This document shows positions 1-10,917 of a stretch of DNA of 64,000 bases, piece by piece. Under the pieces are notes generated by a model that saw only the letters and a list, made by a program, of their open reading frames with translations, did not search any database and was not told where the DNA came from. Both the position numbers and the translations under genes were made by a program. The stretch is from Manihot esculenta (lineage: Eukaryota > Streptophyta > Magnoliopsida > Malpighiales > Euphorbiaceae), in the NCBI RefSeq assembly GCF_001659605.2, contig NC_035171.2, forward strand, positions 6,216,886 through 6,280,885, in the 5' to 3' direction. Position 1 is the stretch's first letter. Each line of letters starts with the position of its first letter.

Positions 1-862
1 CCGCATTGCATCGATTGTTGTTGATGTGGGTGAATGTTGGATGACCCAATTAGTCCATGACAGGAAGACCAGGACCCCATTCTACGGCCTGGCACGATTG
101 TAAGGAAAGACCAGGACCCCATTCTACGGCCTGGCATGATTGTGGAACTCGAAGACCAGGAGCCCAGAGGAGGCCCTGGGATAATGGTAAGTAATGTATG
201 TATGACAGGAAGACCAGGACCCCATGCTACGGCCTGGCACAATGTTAGCTTGGACTAATTGGTGACAAGTTCACCCAACCCTTATGTGAATTGTCTGTGT
301 TATGATGCATTTCATTGAAGCATAGTGTTAATGTGTTTTAATAGCTCTACTCACTGGGCTTTTAGCTCACCCCTCTCCCTTTTACCCCCAGGCTTGCAGG
401 TACAGGATATAGCAGGAGTCCGGATAGAGTAAAGAAGTCATGTTTATGTAATAGCTAGTAATGGACATGATCGAATTGTAATGTAAAGTATTAATCAGTA
501 TAGTTATGAGATGATGTTATGGATGTTAGAAGTGTGCTTGACCATAGATTGTTGTATCCCTTTTAATACATGATCTTAGAGATTTTTATGATGTTTATGT
601 AAACCAACTCAACATATGTTATGTCACCCATTGGGGGCACTGATGAGATCCCACAGAGGGATCAATGTTATGTTAATGTTTATGCAGGTTGAGTTTGGTT
701 GATGTATATGGAAAGAAAAGTTTTAATTTTTATGTATGTTGTTGATCATGTATGGGATTATACAGGTTTACAGGTTTCATGTCAGGCTTGCTACGGTTCC
801 CGGCGGCCTTAAGCCGATCTGGATCCTAGCGCCGGTAGCGGTCCGATTTTTGGGTCGTTACA
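1..862 (+). repeat. 5' LTR (3' portion) of gypsy element 1
   Basis: This stretch aligns without net indels to 7639-8500, the 3' part of the downstream LTR (constant offset 7638), and ends in the same GTTACA terminus. It is immediately followed by a tRNA-Met primer site. The upstream part of the LTR lies outside the window. Positions 64-242 contain imperfect tandem subrepeats built around GAAGACCAGGACCCC and CGGCCTGGCA. Confidence 0.93.
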
Positions 863-1124
863 GAATGGTATCAGAGCCCTAGGTTCATATGGTCGGACCT
901 AGAGTGTCGGGCTCATAGATGTTATAGAAGGTCAAGCACAATAGGAAAGATCATGTCCACTATGATAGGATATGGAGTCCTGTCTTGCATGATGATGTGA
1001 AATGCCATGATAATATGCATGTGCATTAATGATATGTGATGTGTGTGATGCGGGTTCATGTGTGCCCACATGAACCATATGATGCTAATGTTTATGTGAT
1101 GTGCACTGTTTTTCAGAAAACAGG
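863..1124 (+). other. Leader of gypsy element 1
   Basis: This is the untranslated leader between the primer site and gag. It is T/G-rich and carries no convincing ORF in the element's sense. A pyrimidine tract ending in CAG lies at 1108-1116, just before the gag start. The - strand ORF over this region is not conserved in style and is not called. Confidence 0.6.
866..879 (+). other. Primer-binding site, initiator-Met tRNA type
   Basis: TGGTATCAGAGCCC begins three bases after the LTR end. It is complementary to the 3' end of plant initiator-Met tRNA, the usual primer of chromovirus and copia elements. This fixes the element as + oriented. Confidence 0.9.
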
Positions 1125-4100
1125 ATGAGAGGAACTCGTCGATCAGCAAGATTGACTGGAGTGCCACCTGAGGATGAGGGCACGAGCGCCCGTCCTCCAG
1201 CATTGCCTAGGGCAATGTCTAGTAGGTCTAGCAGAGACAGAGCAGTAAGAGACCCTAGAAGGTCTCTGGATCTGGGTAGAAGCAGATCAGTTAGAGGAAC
1301 AATTCAGGGAGGAGCGTCAGAGGACATGGGGGATGACATGGATGTAGAGCAGAGGAGGGATGGCAGTCTGGGAGTTAGCATGTCAGAAGAAGGAATGGGA
1401 GAGTCCCAAGGAGGCACTCAGGCCTCGGGATTTGTTCAGCCACCCCACTACCCACACTTCTCACAACATCCCGGGTATTCGATGGGAGGTACATCGGATT
1501 ACCCTAGTTTCACCCCTTATCCCACACAGATGCCATACCCACCATACTACCCACCATATTCACAGTACCCAATGTATCCACCTCCACCCTACTATCCAAA
1601 TCCAGCAAACCCTACCACAGAAAATGTTACACCTTCTCCACCATCAGCAGAAGCCCCAGTTCCAGAAACCCAGTTACCTAGGCCTAGCTCATCTGGTAGG
1701 AGCAAGGTCAAGATGACTGAATATATGAAGTTGGGTGCTCCCCAGTTTGAGTCAGGTGATGACCCGTTTGTGTATCTTGAGAGGGTCAAGACTATTACAG
1801 AGGAGTTGGGGGCGGATGACAGTAGAGCCATTCAAATGGCCGGGTTCACGCTTAAGTGCAAGAAGGCACGAGAGTGGTTCAAAGATTATGTGAACCCGAG
1901 AGTGGACAGCATGTCGTGGGAAGAGTTTGCAAACGAGTTTGCAGGATGGGCTTTTCCCAATAGCTCAAGGGAGCTAAAGATGATAGAGTTTGAACAGTTG
2001 AGGCAGACAGAGGATATGAGTGTAGAGGAGTACACCGACAGATTTTTGGAGCTGTTGCCTTTTGCTGGGTAGAGTCTGGATACAGATTCGAAGAAGTCAA
2101 GGAGGTATGTCATGAAACTTCATTCCAGGTATTCCTCCTTGATTCAGTCCGTGGACAGGGAGAGCTTCCATGCCATAGTAGATATGGCCAGGAAAATGGA
2201 GGCCAGTGCCATCATTCAGGGGACAGTTAAGCAGACAGTGGCACAGTCTTCTGGTTCTAAAACTCCGGGTGGGGGAAGATTAGATCCTTCTACCCTGAGT
2301 GCAGCAGCTTCAGGCAGCAAGAGATGGGGTAAGCCCAAGGGTAAGAAGATTAAGTTCTGGAACAAGGTTAAGTCTAGTCTGGGATTTGGAAGTGGCTCAA
2401 GCTCTGGTGCGGATAATGCAGTTTGTGCGAGGTGTGGTAAGCCACACAAGGGAGTATGTCGCTTTGGGACGAACGCCTGTTTCAGATGTGGTCAGGAGGG
2501 GCATATGGCTCGAGATTGTCCAAGAGCAGTTCTGATGGCTCAGTCCCAGCAGACAGCTTCAGGCAGTGTAGCGCAGCCAGCAGCTCCAGCCATGACTCAG
2601 GCCAGTGGCAGAGGCAGAGGGAGAGGGGCAGCCTCTTCTTCAGCGGGTTTCAGAGGTGAAGGTCCATCAGCTCCAGCACGGATCTTCACAATGACACAGC
2701 AGGAGGCAGACGCATCTAACACCGTAGTGGCATGTAACTTAATCATTGGTTGTTCAGATGTGTATGCCTTGATGGACCCTGGTGCATCTCATTCTTTTAT
2801 TGCTCCGAGAGCCGTGGGGAGGTTAGGTCTGATGACTTCTTGGTTAGAGTGTCCTCTCTGGGTCAGTGGACCCAAGTGTGATCCATCAGTGGCAGAGTCA
2901 GTCTGCCAGTGTAGTCCTGTGTTTGTTGAGGGAAGATGCTTGTCCGCCGACCTAGTGGTTCTAGATTTGACAGATTTTGACGTCATTCTAGGGATGGACT
3001 GGTTATCTACCCATGGTGCTACCTTGGATTGCAGGGACAAGGTAGTCAGGTTCAGAGGTCAGGATGGGTCTGAGGTCGTCTTCAGAGGAGACAGGAGGGG
3101 TACACCTAGAGGTCTGATATCAGCTCTTCAGGCTCGTAGGTTGCTTAGGAAGGGATGTCAGGGGTATTTGGCTCATGTGAGAGAGCTTAGCAGTCAGGTC
3201 AGAGAGCCCGCCTCGGTGCCAGTGGTTAAAGAGTTCTTAGATGTGTTCCCAGACGAGCTGCCAGGTTTACCACCTGCTAGGGAGATAGAGTTCGAGATAG
3301 AACTGATGCCTGGAACCCGACCGATCTCTATCCCTCCCTACAGGATGGCGCCAGCAGAATTGAAAGAGTTGAAGGAGCAGTTACAGGAGCTGGTAGACAA
3401 GGGCTTCATCCGACCGAGTACCTCACCCTGGGGTGCTCCAGTTTTGTTTGTGAGAAAGAAGGATGGATCCCTTAGACTTTGTATCGACTACAGGCAGTTG
3501 AACAAAGTCACTACCAAGAACAAGTACCCTTTGCCAAGGATCAACGATCTATTCGACCAGCTAGCAGGAGCGGGTTGTTTCTCCAAAATAGATCTCAAGT
3601 CCGGGTATCATCAGTTGAGGATCAGGGAAGAGGACGTGCCAAAGACAGCTTTCAGGACCAGATATGGGCATTTTGAGTTCCTTGTAATGCCGTTCGGGTT
3701 AACCAACCCCCCTGCAGCATTCATGGATCTCATGAATAGGGTGTTTAGTCAATACCTGGATCACTTTGTTATTGTCTTCATAGATGATATCTTAGTGTAT
3801 TCCAGGAATGCAGAGGAGCATGCCCATCATCTGAGGTTGGTTCTACAGACCTTGAGGGAACATGGCTTGTATGCCAAGTTCTCTAAATGTGAGTTCTGGC
3901 TGAGGAGCATTTCGTTCTTGGGGCATGTAGTGTCGGAGAATGGGATAGAGGTGGACCCCAAGAAGACAGAAACTGTGGCTAACTGGCCTAGACCCACTTC
4001 AGTGACGGAGATCAAGAGTTTCTTGGGTTTGACAGGTTACTACAGGAGATTCGTTCAGGATTTCTCGAAAATAGTAGCTCCTCTGACCAGACTAACCAGG

Positions 4101-6119
4101 AAGAATCAGAAGTTTCTGTGGACCGACCAGTGCGAAGAGAGTTTTGAAGAGCTTAAGAAGAGGTTAACGTCGGCACCAGTGTTAGCTCTGCCATCTAGTG
4201 ATGAGGACTTCACGGTTTTCTGTGATGCATCCCGAGTGGGATTGGGTTGTGTGCTTATGCAGAATGAAAGGGTGATTGCTTATGCTTCTAGGCAGCTAAA
4301 GAAGCATGAGTTGAATTACCCCACACACGACCTTGAGATGGCAGCAGTAATCTTTGCACTCAAGATGTGAAGGCACTACCTTTATGGGGTTAAATGTGAG
4401 ATCTTCACAGATCATAAGAGCCTGCAGTACATCTTGAGTCAGAGGGATTTGAACTTGAGACAGAGGAGATGGGTAGAGCTGCTGAGTGATTATGATTGCA
4501 AGATTCAGTATCATCCGGGTAAGGCGAATGTCGTGGCAGACGCCCTAAGCCGGAAGTCACTAGGCAGTCTATCCCACATCACGGCAGAGAGGAGACCAGT
4601 AGTGAAGGAGTTTTACAAGCTCATTGATGAAGGTCTACAGTTGGAGTTATCTGGTGCAGGTGCCTTGGTTGCTCAGATGAAAGTGACACCCGTGTTTCTG
4701 GAGCAGGTGGCTTAGAAACAGCATGAGGACCCAGAGTTAGTGAAGATTGCCAGGACTGTTCAGTCAGGCAAAGACAGCAAGTTCAGATTCGACAATAAGG
4801 GGATCCTCCGCTATGGGAGTCGTTTATGTGTACCAGATGACATAGGGCTAAAAGGAGACATTATGAGAGAGGCTCATAATGCAAGATACAGTATTCACCC
4901 CGGGGCCACCAAGATGTATCAGGATCTGAAGAAGGTTTATTGGTGGCCAGCTATGAAGAAAGAAGTGGCACAGTTTGTGTCAGCCTGCGAAGTATGTCAG
5001 AGGGTGAAGCTGGAACATCAGAAGCCGGCTGGAATGCTTAACCCGCTACCTATTCCAGAGTGGAAATGAGAGAGTATAGCTATGGACTTCGTAGTGGGGT
5101 TACCGGCGACGTCCAACAGATTGGACTCCATATGGGTGATTATGGACAGACTCACCAAATCTGCTCACTTCATCCCTGTCAGGAGTGGCTATTCTGTGGA
5201 CAAGTTGGCGCAGGTGTATGTTGATGAGATAGTCAGACTGCATGGGGTTCCTGTTTCTATAGTGTCAAATAGAGGGCCCCAGTTCACCTCCAGGTTTTGG
5301 CGGAGTCTGCAGAATTCCATGGGTACTAGATTGGATTTCAGCACTGCCTTCCATCCACAGACAGACGGACAGTCAGAGAGGACCATCCAGACCATAGAAG
5401 ATATGCTAAGAATGTGTGTGCTGGACTTTGGCGGTTCTTGGAGGCAGCATCTACCTTTGGTGGAGTTTGCCTACAATAACAGCCATCATGCTAGCATCGG
5501 GATGGCTCCATATGAAGCTTTATATGGAAGGAAGTGCAGGTCACCTGTTTGCTGGGAAGAAGTTGGAGAAAAGGCCTTGGCGGGGCCTGAGTTAGTAGAG
5601 ATCACCAGCAGGGTGGTACCCTTAATCAGAGAAAGAATCAAGACAGCTGCAAGCAGACAGAAGAGTTATGCAGTCATCCGCAGAAGACTAGTAGAGTTCC
5701 AGGAGGGGGATCTGGTATTGCTCAAGGTGTCTCCAATGAAAGGAGTGGTTCGGTTCGGGAAGAAGGGTAAACTGGCTCCGCGGTACATCGGACCCTTTGA
5801 AGTCTTGCAAAAGATCGGGAATGTATCGTACAAGCTGGATTTACCTACTTCAATGGAAAGAATCCATCCGGTTTTCCATGTTTCTATGTTGAGAAAGTTC
5901 GTGTCAGATCCGGGCAAGGTTCTTAGTGAGCCTGATGTGGAGATCTAAGAGGATCTCACCTATGTTGAACAGCCAGTACGAATCATAGACACCCAGAGCA
6001 GAAAGCTAAGAAATAAGGAAATCCCGATGGTGAAAGTCCTGTGGAACCACCACAATATGGAAGAGTGCACTTGAGAGACACGGGAGTCTATGCTCCGGCA
6101 ATATCCTCATCTCTTTTAA
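1125..6119 (+). pseudogene. Gag-pol polyprotein of Tekay/Del-like Ty3/gypsy element 1, broken by stops
   Basis: One frame of 1664 codons with no frameshift runs from MRGTRRSARL to the final TAA at 6117-6119. It is interrupted by in-frame stops at 2070, 4368, 4713, 5067, 5946 and 6072. Domain order is: proline/tyrosine-rich gag N-terminus; gag core; CCHC knuckle ([14 protein letters not shown], near residue 452) preceded by a less regular Cys/His cluster; protease ([10 protein letters not shown], near 550); reverse transcriptase with FIDD near 885; RNase H ([10 protein letters not shown]); integrase HHCC; integrase core; and a chromodomain-like tail. The integrase core has first Asp 1321 and Glu 1418, but Asn stands where the second Asp is expected (1382). 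The start was chosen because the same Met heads the frame in element 2. Gag-pol order with RT before integrase is gypsy-type, and the tail plus motif set points to Tekay/Del (inference). It is not functional as read. Confidence 0.93.
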
Positions 6120-6204
6120 GGTTAGTCTCTATGTGTTTTATGTGTATGATAGGTTGTATGCCTTGCATGTGCTAGTTGAGGAACATTCGGGGACGAATGT
6201 TCTT

Positions 6205-6217
6205 AAGGGGGGGAGAA
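6205..6217 (+). other. Polypurine tract of element 1
   Basis: AAGGGGGGGAGAA lies directly before the TG start of the 3' LTR, where plus-strand synthesis is primed in LTR elements. An equivalent tract on the opposite strand follows 22380 in element 2. Confidence 0.85.
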
Positions 6218-8500
6218 TGTAATACCCGGCTAGACTCCGGTATCGGAATTCCTACCGTCTGGTGGAATCTCGGATGTCAGAAGCCTCTAGTAGGGTAAAA
6301 CCATGTTTTTATGAAATGTTTTAATGTGTTTTTTGTTTTAAGCATGAAAGAAAATGAGTTTTTGCATGAAAATAGCATTGGAGGAAAACTCAGGTTCGGC
6401 CGCCGAACCTCAAGTTCGGCCGCCGAACATGCATGCGTTGCGGGTGTGCTTTAGGCCCTCGAAAGCATAAGTGAGGGAAGTCCAGGTTCGGCCGCCGAAC
6501 CTCATGTTCGGCCGCCGAACATGGCATGCATGCGGAGGCACATTCGGCCCCCGAACATGGTCTGGCCAGCCACTATAAAAGGGTCCCTTAGCCGAAAACG
6601 GGCGAGCTTTTTCTCCATTTTCGGCCAAGGTGAGCTCTCCGCCGTCCCTCACCCATCTTTGATGTTCTTCCTCTAAATCTTTCAAGATTTTTATTTGTTT
6701 TAACTTGGTTTTGAAGATTTGAGCTTTTGAGCAAAGTTTTGGAGCTTGGAGGTTCAAAAACCCAATCTCTCCCAACTTCGAGTTTGGGTCGTCTCTCTCT
6801 CGGTCTTCAAGAGGTAAGAGCCGATCTTAAGCTCATTGCATGTTTTAAATAAGTTTTATGCAAGATCTATGGGTTAGAATGCATGTTTAGGTTATGGTTA
6901 TGTTTATGGGTATAAATGTATGTTCTTGAACAATGTGGATGCTGAATGTGTTGTAGATGGGGTTTATGATGGTTTGAGACCCCTAGGAACATGTATGCTT
7001 GTGTTTGTGTGTTGTAGAATAGGTTTGATGCATGTTTGATAAGTTTGGAGGCGAAATGTGCAATGGGAGCCAAGTTTCTGCCCTTTTGCAGAAACCAGGT
7101 TCGGCAGCCGAAGGACTTTCGGCCGCCGAACATGGCTGGGGAAGCAGCCTTTCGGCTGCCGAAGCTTGCCCCCGAAACGAGACTTTCGTCTCTGTCTGGC
7201 AGTTTCGGCCGCCGAAAGTGCCGCTGAACATGCATGAGTTTCGTCTCTGTCTGGGAGTTTCGGCCGCCGAAGGTGCCGCCGAACCTGCCTGACTTTCGGC
7301 TCTGGAGGGACTTTCAGCCGCCGAACCTGTCGCCGAAAGTGCCCTGTCCAGGCCTCCTTTGCGTGATTTTGTATGGTTGTTTCATGATGTTTTAGGGGGT
7401 TTTTGGGGAGTAGTTTATAGTTATGTTCAGGTATGTTTGGTCCCTCATTTGAGTCCACCTGTGTAGGTTCGGACCCGAGGAACCGAGGACCCCAGCAGTG
7501 AGTTCAGCTGCTTCGGTGTTGTCAGAGTCTGCCAGAGGTGAGTGGAACTAAACTTAATCTTTTAAATTAAATGTTTTTATCATGTTTCATGCATCATGAT
7601 TATGCAATAGGATGATTGCATTAGTATTCACGAATATGCCGCATTGCATCGATTGTTGTTGATGTGGGTGAATGTTGGATGACCCAATTAGTCCATGACA
7701 GGAAGACCAGGACCCCATTCTACGGCCTGGCACGATTGTAAGGAAAGACCAGGACCCCATTCTACGGCCTGGCACGGTTGTGGGACTCGAAGACCAGGAG
7801 TCCAGAGGAGGCCCTGGGATAATGGTAAGTAATGTATGTATGACAGGAAGACCAGAACCCCATGCTACGGTCTGGCACAATGTTAGCTTGGACTAATTGG
7901 TGACAAGTTCACCCAACCCTTATGTGAATTGTCTGTGTTATGATGCATTTCATTGAAGCATAGTGTTAATGTGTTTTAATAGCTCTACTCACTGGGCTTT
8001 TAGCTCACCCCTCTCCCTTTTACCCCCAGGCTTGCAGGTACAGGATATAGCAGGAGTCCGGATAGAGTAAAGAAGTCATGTTTATGTAATAGCTAGTAAT
8101 GGACATGATCGAATTGTAATGTAAAGTATTAATCAGTATAGTTATGAGATGATGTTATGGATGTTAGAAGTGTGCTTGACCATAGATTGTTGTATCCCTT
8201 TTAATACATGATCTTAGAGATTTTTATGATGTTTATGTAAACCAACTCAACATATGTTATGTCACCCATTGGGGGCACTGATGAGATCCCACAGAGGGAT
8301 CAATGTTATGTTAATGTTTATGCAGGTTGAGTTTGGTTGATGTATATGGAAAGAAAAGTTTTAATTTTTATTTATGTTGTTGATCATGTATGGGATTATA
8401 CAGGTTTACAGGTTTCATGCCAGGCTTGCTACGGGTCCCGGCGGCCTTAAGCCGATCTGGATCCTAGCGCCGGTAGCGGTCCAATTTTCGGGTCGTTACA
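6218..8500 (+). repeat. 3' LTR of gypsy element 1 (2283 bp)
   Basis: It starts TGTAATACC after the polypurine tract and ends GTTACA, so it has TG...CA termini. Its 3' 862 bases match the window's first 862 bases. It carries a TATA box at 6574-6580, GC-rich dyads upstream of that, a second cluster of similar dyads at about 7090-7340, and tandem subrepeats at about 7700-7880. LTR length over 2 kb fits Tekay/Del elements. Confidence 0.95.
6392..6580 (+). promoter_or_regulatory. LTR promoter: four GC-rich dyads and TATA box
   Basis: Four inverted repeats with arms TTCGGC / GCCGAA around a single C lie at 6392-6410, 6414-6428, 6484-6502 and 6503-6523. The first and third have 9-bp arms and the fourth has 10-bp arms. 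TATAAAA follows at 6574-6580. Each dyad contains GCCGCC, the core of the GCC-box bound by plant AP2/ERF factors (family knowledge). Binding here is inference. Confidence 0.6.
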
Positions 8501-9000
8501 ATGGATGCAGTCAGCTGTCCTATTTCCTGTCGCATGCTTTGCATGACACTTACCACTGTTTCCATCGTCTTTTCAAGGTGCTGATTATCCTGGTAGTTGT
8601 TAGCCTCTACATAACTGAAGTCTGGATGGTCTCCCCAATTTGAATTGTATGTGTCATGGTAGGGATCATGTCTTTGGGGTTCATAAAATCCTTCAAATGC
8701 ATGTACTTGTTGGTCTCTTGCATAGCCATAATTCGGATGGTCTCCCCAATATGGATTGTATATGTTATGGTAGGGATCATGTCTTGGCTGTTCATAGAAT
8801 CCTCCAAATGCATGTACTTGTTGGTCATCTTCATAAAGTGTAGGACATTGGGAGGTTAGGTGTCCCACATGTGCACAGATTCTACATGGCTGAGATTGCT
8901 GAAGTCGTCGAGCCTGTAGAGCTATGATATAGTCTTCCACAATAGAGGTTAGGTTAGGAATTTGAGGAGGGAGATTATATGTGCTTACCTCATCCATGAT
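8501..9000 (-). pseudogene. Truncated gag of an Athila/Tat-like gypsy element
   Basis: The frame starts at 8997 (MDEVSTYNLP) and runs leftward until it is cut at 8501 by the LTR of element 1. It has a CCHC knuckle at residues 38-51 (CRICAHVGHLTSQC) followed by HDPYHNIYNPYWGDHPN-type motifs, which are typical of gag C-termini in Athila/Tat-type elements. Residues 58-94 and 95-131 are two copies of one 37-residue module. The start sits downstream of a tRNA-Asp primer site and LTR, as expected for the 5' end of such an element. The rest of gag-pol is absent from the window. Confidence 0.75.
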
Positions 9001-9160
9001 TTAGATCTGCGATGGTGACTGTGCCATTTGGTGAGATGTTCGACGGCCGAATGAGGATGCGGTTCGACAGCCGAAGGTGTTGCAGAAGGTGCTCCTATGC
9101 AAATTTTTTTTTCTTTTTTTAATTTGGTCCTGAAAGAAAAACAAATAAATTAGATCAATT

Positions 9161-9177
9161 CCCCGGCAACGGCGCCA
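9161..9177 (-). other. Primer-binding site, tRNA-Asp type
   Basis: The + strand reads CCCCGGCAACGGCGCCA, identical to the 3' end of plant tRNA-Asp as I know it. On the - strand this is the primer site of Athila/Tat-type gypsy elements. It lies a few bases inside the LTR end at 9183. Positions 9001-9160 are the leader and include TTCGACGGCCGAA-like motifs at about 9040-9066. Confidence 0.85.
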
Positions 9178-9182
9178 ATTTT

Positions 9183-10912
9183 TGACTCGCGGTTGTCGAA
9201 GCCGGTCAAAAATAACCTTTCTGGTTATCAACAATTCTATATTTGCAGATAGTTGTGAAAGGATCGAATCCACAGGGAATTGAAAACTTACCTATTTCTC
9301 TTTTTGGGACCAAGAAAATAAACTGAAACAATAATAAACTAAAAATGAGATAAAAACTGAAAGTGGAATTAAATGAGATAAACTGAAAATTGGGATCAAA
9401 ACTGTCAACAAAATAACAGGGGGGGTTTGAGATTGATTGTAGTAAACTAATAATGAGAAAAATAATGGAAAGCAAATAATTAAATAAAAAGTAATCAATA
9501 ATGAGAAAGTTCTAGTTGAAGTATTGGATCCACTTTAGTTGTTGGGATTGATCACAGACACTTTGTTCTTTTGGGTTGATTCAATAGATTAGTTATGGAG
9601 ATGGAAGACGCTTCTCACCACCATTATCTCTCCTTATAATTAAACCAATTTGGGAACGTCATCTAATTAATTACTAATTAACAAATTGCCAAAGAACGTC
9701 CTTGGGTCTCAGGCATCAAAACAATTGTCAATTGTATTAAGAAATAGAGAGATCCAATCCTAGCTACCCAAACGTATGGAGATAACGCTAGATCATACAA
9801 TTTCCTTGGGTTTTATCCCAAGTGTTCTCATGTAAGAATAATCTAAGCAATTATGGACTTAAATTATTCAAACTAACAAATAATTATTTTGCAATAAAAA
9901 ATCAACGTAGATCTCAATAACAAAATAATATGAAAATTAAATATGAAATTGCATGAATATTGAATTCCCAAAAATTAAACAATATTTGATCAAGTCTCAC
10001 AACCCATTAATCAACTAAAGTTTCAACCAATATTCAACTAGATTAAAGAAATCAGCCACTCATTGGCTGAATTAAAAACTGAAAAAAAAGGAAAAATAAA
10101 AGAGGAAGAAGGAACCGAAGGATGGGCGGAGAGTCTTGACGGAACTGCCGAATTGAGAATTGAATTTCTATGTGGTTGTCCACTTAAGAGCCCTTAAATA
10201 GGACAAGAGGAGCGCGTGACCTAGCTCCCACGTGCGTGCAAACGGTCCATGTGCAGTGAGCGGTCCACGTGAAGCGCTTGGGCTGTCCGTGCGCTAGAAA
10301 GGGTGAAGTGGAGTGTGGGCCATGTGCTAGAGTTGATGAAGTGGGAGCGTGGAAGTACTTTTGCGAGGCCCATGTGCAAGTGCTGGCCATTTGCGCGTGA
10401 ATGCATTTGTGGGCTGGCCATGCATTGATTCTTTTTTGATCTGGTCCATAAGCGTGAGTGATGAAGCGGGCCCATGTGCATGTGTCCCACACTTGCCTTT
10501 TGCACACGTGAGGCGTGTGGCTCGGCCATAAGTGCAAGGTGGAGGCGGGCCATGTGCGTGAATTGATGATGCGCTTGGCCCATTGGTGTGAAGCGCTTTC
10601 CAAGCTTTGGCCATGTGCGGGAGCTTGCGGGAATGGGCTGTTCAAGCTTTGGCTGGAGCTTGGTCCATAAGCGGGCCCAAGTGCTTGAATATTTAAGCTT
10701 CAAAATATTTTCCTCATTTAGCTTGACTTGAATCCAATTTAGCAGGCTTGCTCTCATTTGCTCCAAATAAGGCAGTTTTAGGGGGATTTTCTCCGAAATG
10801 TCCTTTTATACCACTTTCTGCAAAATAATATTAAAAGCAATAAATTAAGCAGAAATCATGTAAATATTCATCAATAATATTAATATAAAATGGACTAATT
10901 TATGCTCTATCA
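9183..10912 (-). repeat. 5' LTR of the Athila/Tat-like element (1730 bp)
   Basis: On the - strand it starts TGATAGAGC at 10912 and ends CGAGTCA at 9183, next to the tRNA-Asp primer site. The second LTR of this element is not in the window, so the bounds rest on TG...CA ends and the primer site. The part at 10220-10680 is GC-rich and holds about a dozen degenerate GGCCCATGTGC-like motifs. The rest is AT-rich and non-coding. The - strand ORFs here are composed of these motifs and are not called. Confidence 0.75.
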
Positions 10913-10917
10913 AGTTG

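Noticed and set aside
1125..6119. Fungal RIP as the cause of the C-to-T stops
   Set aside because: The host is a plant. Methylcytosine deamination is sufficient, and the changes are sparse rather than saturating.
6900..7030. CRISPR array or other prokaryotic defence locus
   Set aside because: No regularly spaced direct repeats with unique spacers exist. Introns and plant retroelements show that the DNA is eukaryotic.
6867..7458. Several overlapping ORFs on both strands of the LTRs (also 21223-21617, 28802-29196, 49449-49843)
   Set aside because: They are readings of the TTCGGC/GCCGAA dyad repeats in different frames (FGGR, SAAE, RRPK patterns). They show no codon logic and no known domain.
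10184..10766. Long - strand ORFs in the Athila/Tat-like LTR
   Set aside because: They are made of the repeated CACATGGCC-type motif read in three frames, with no domain.
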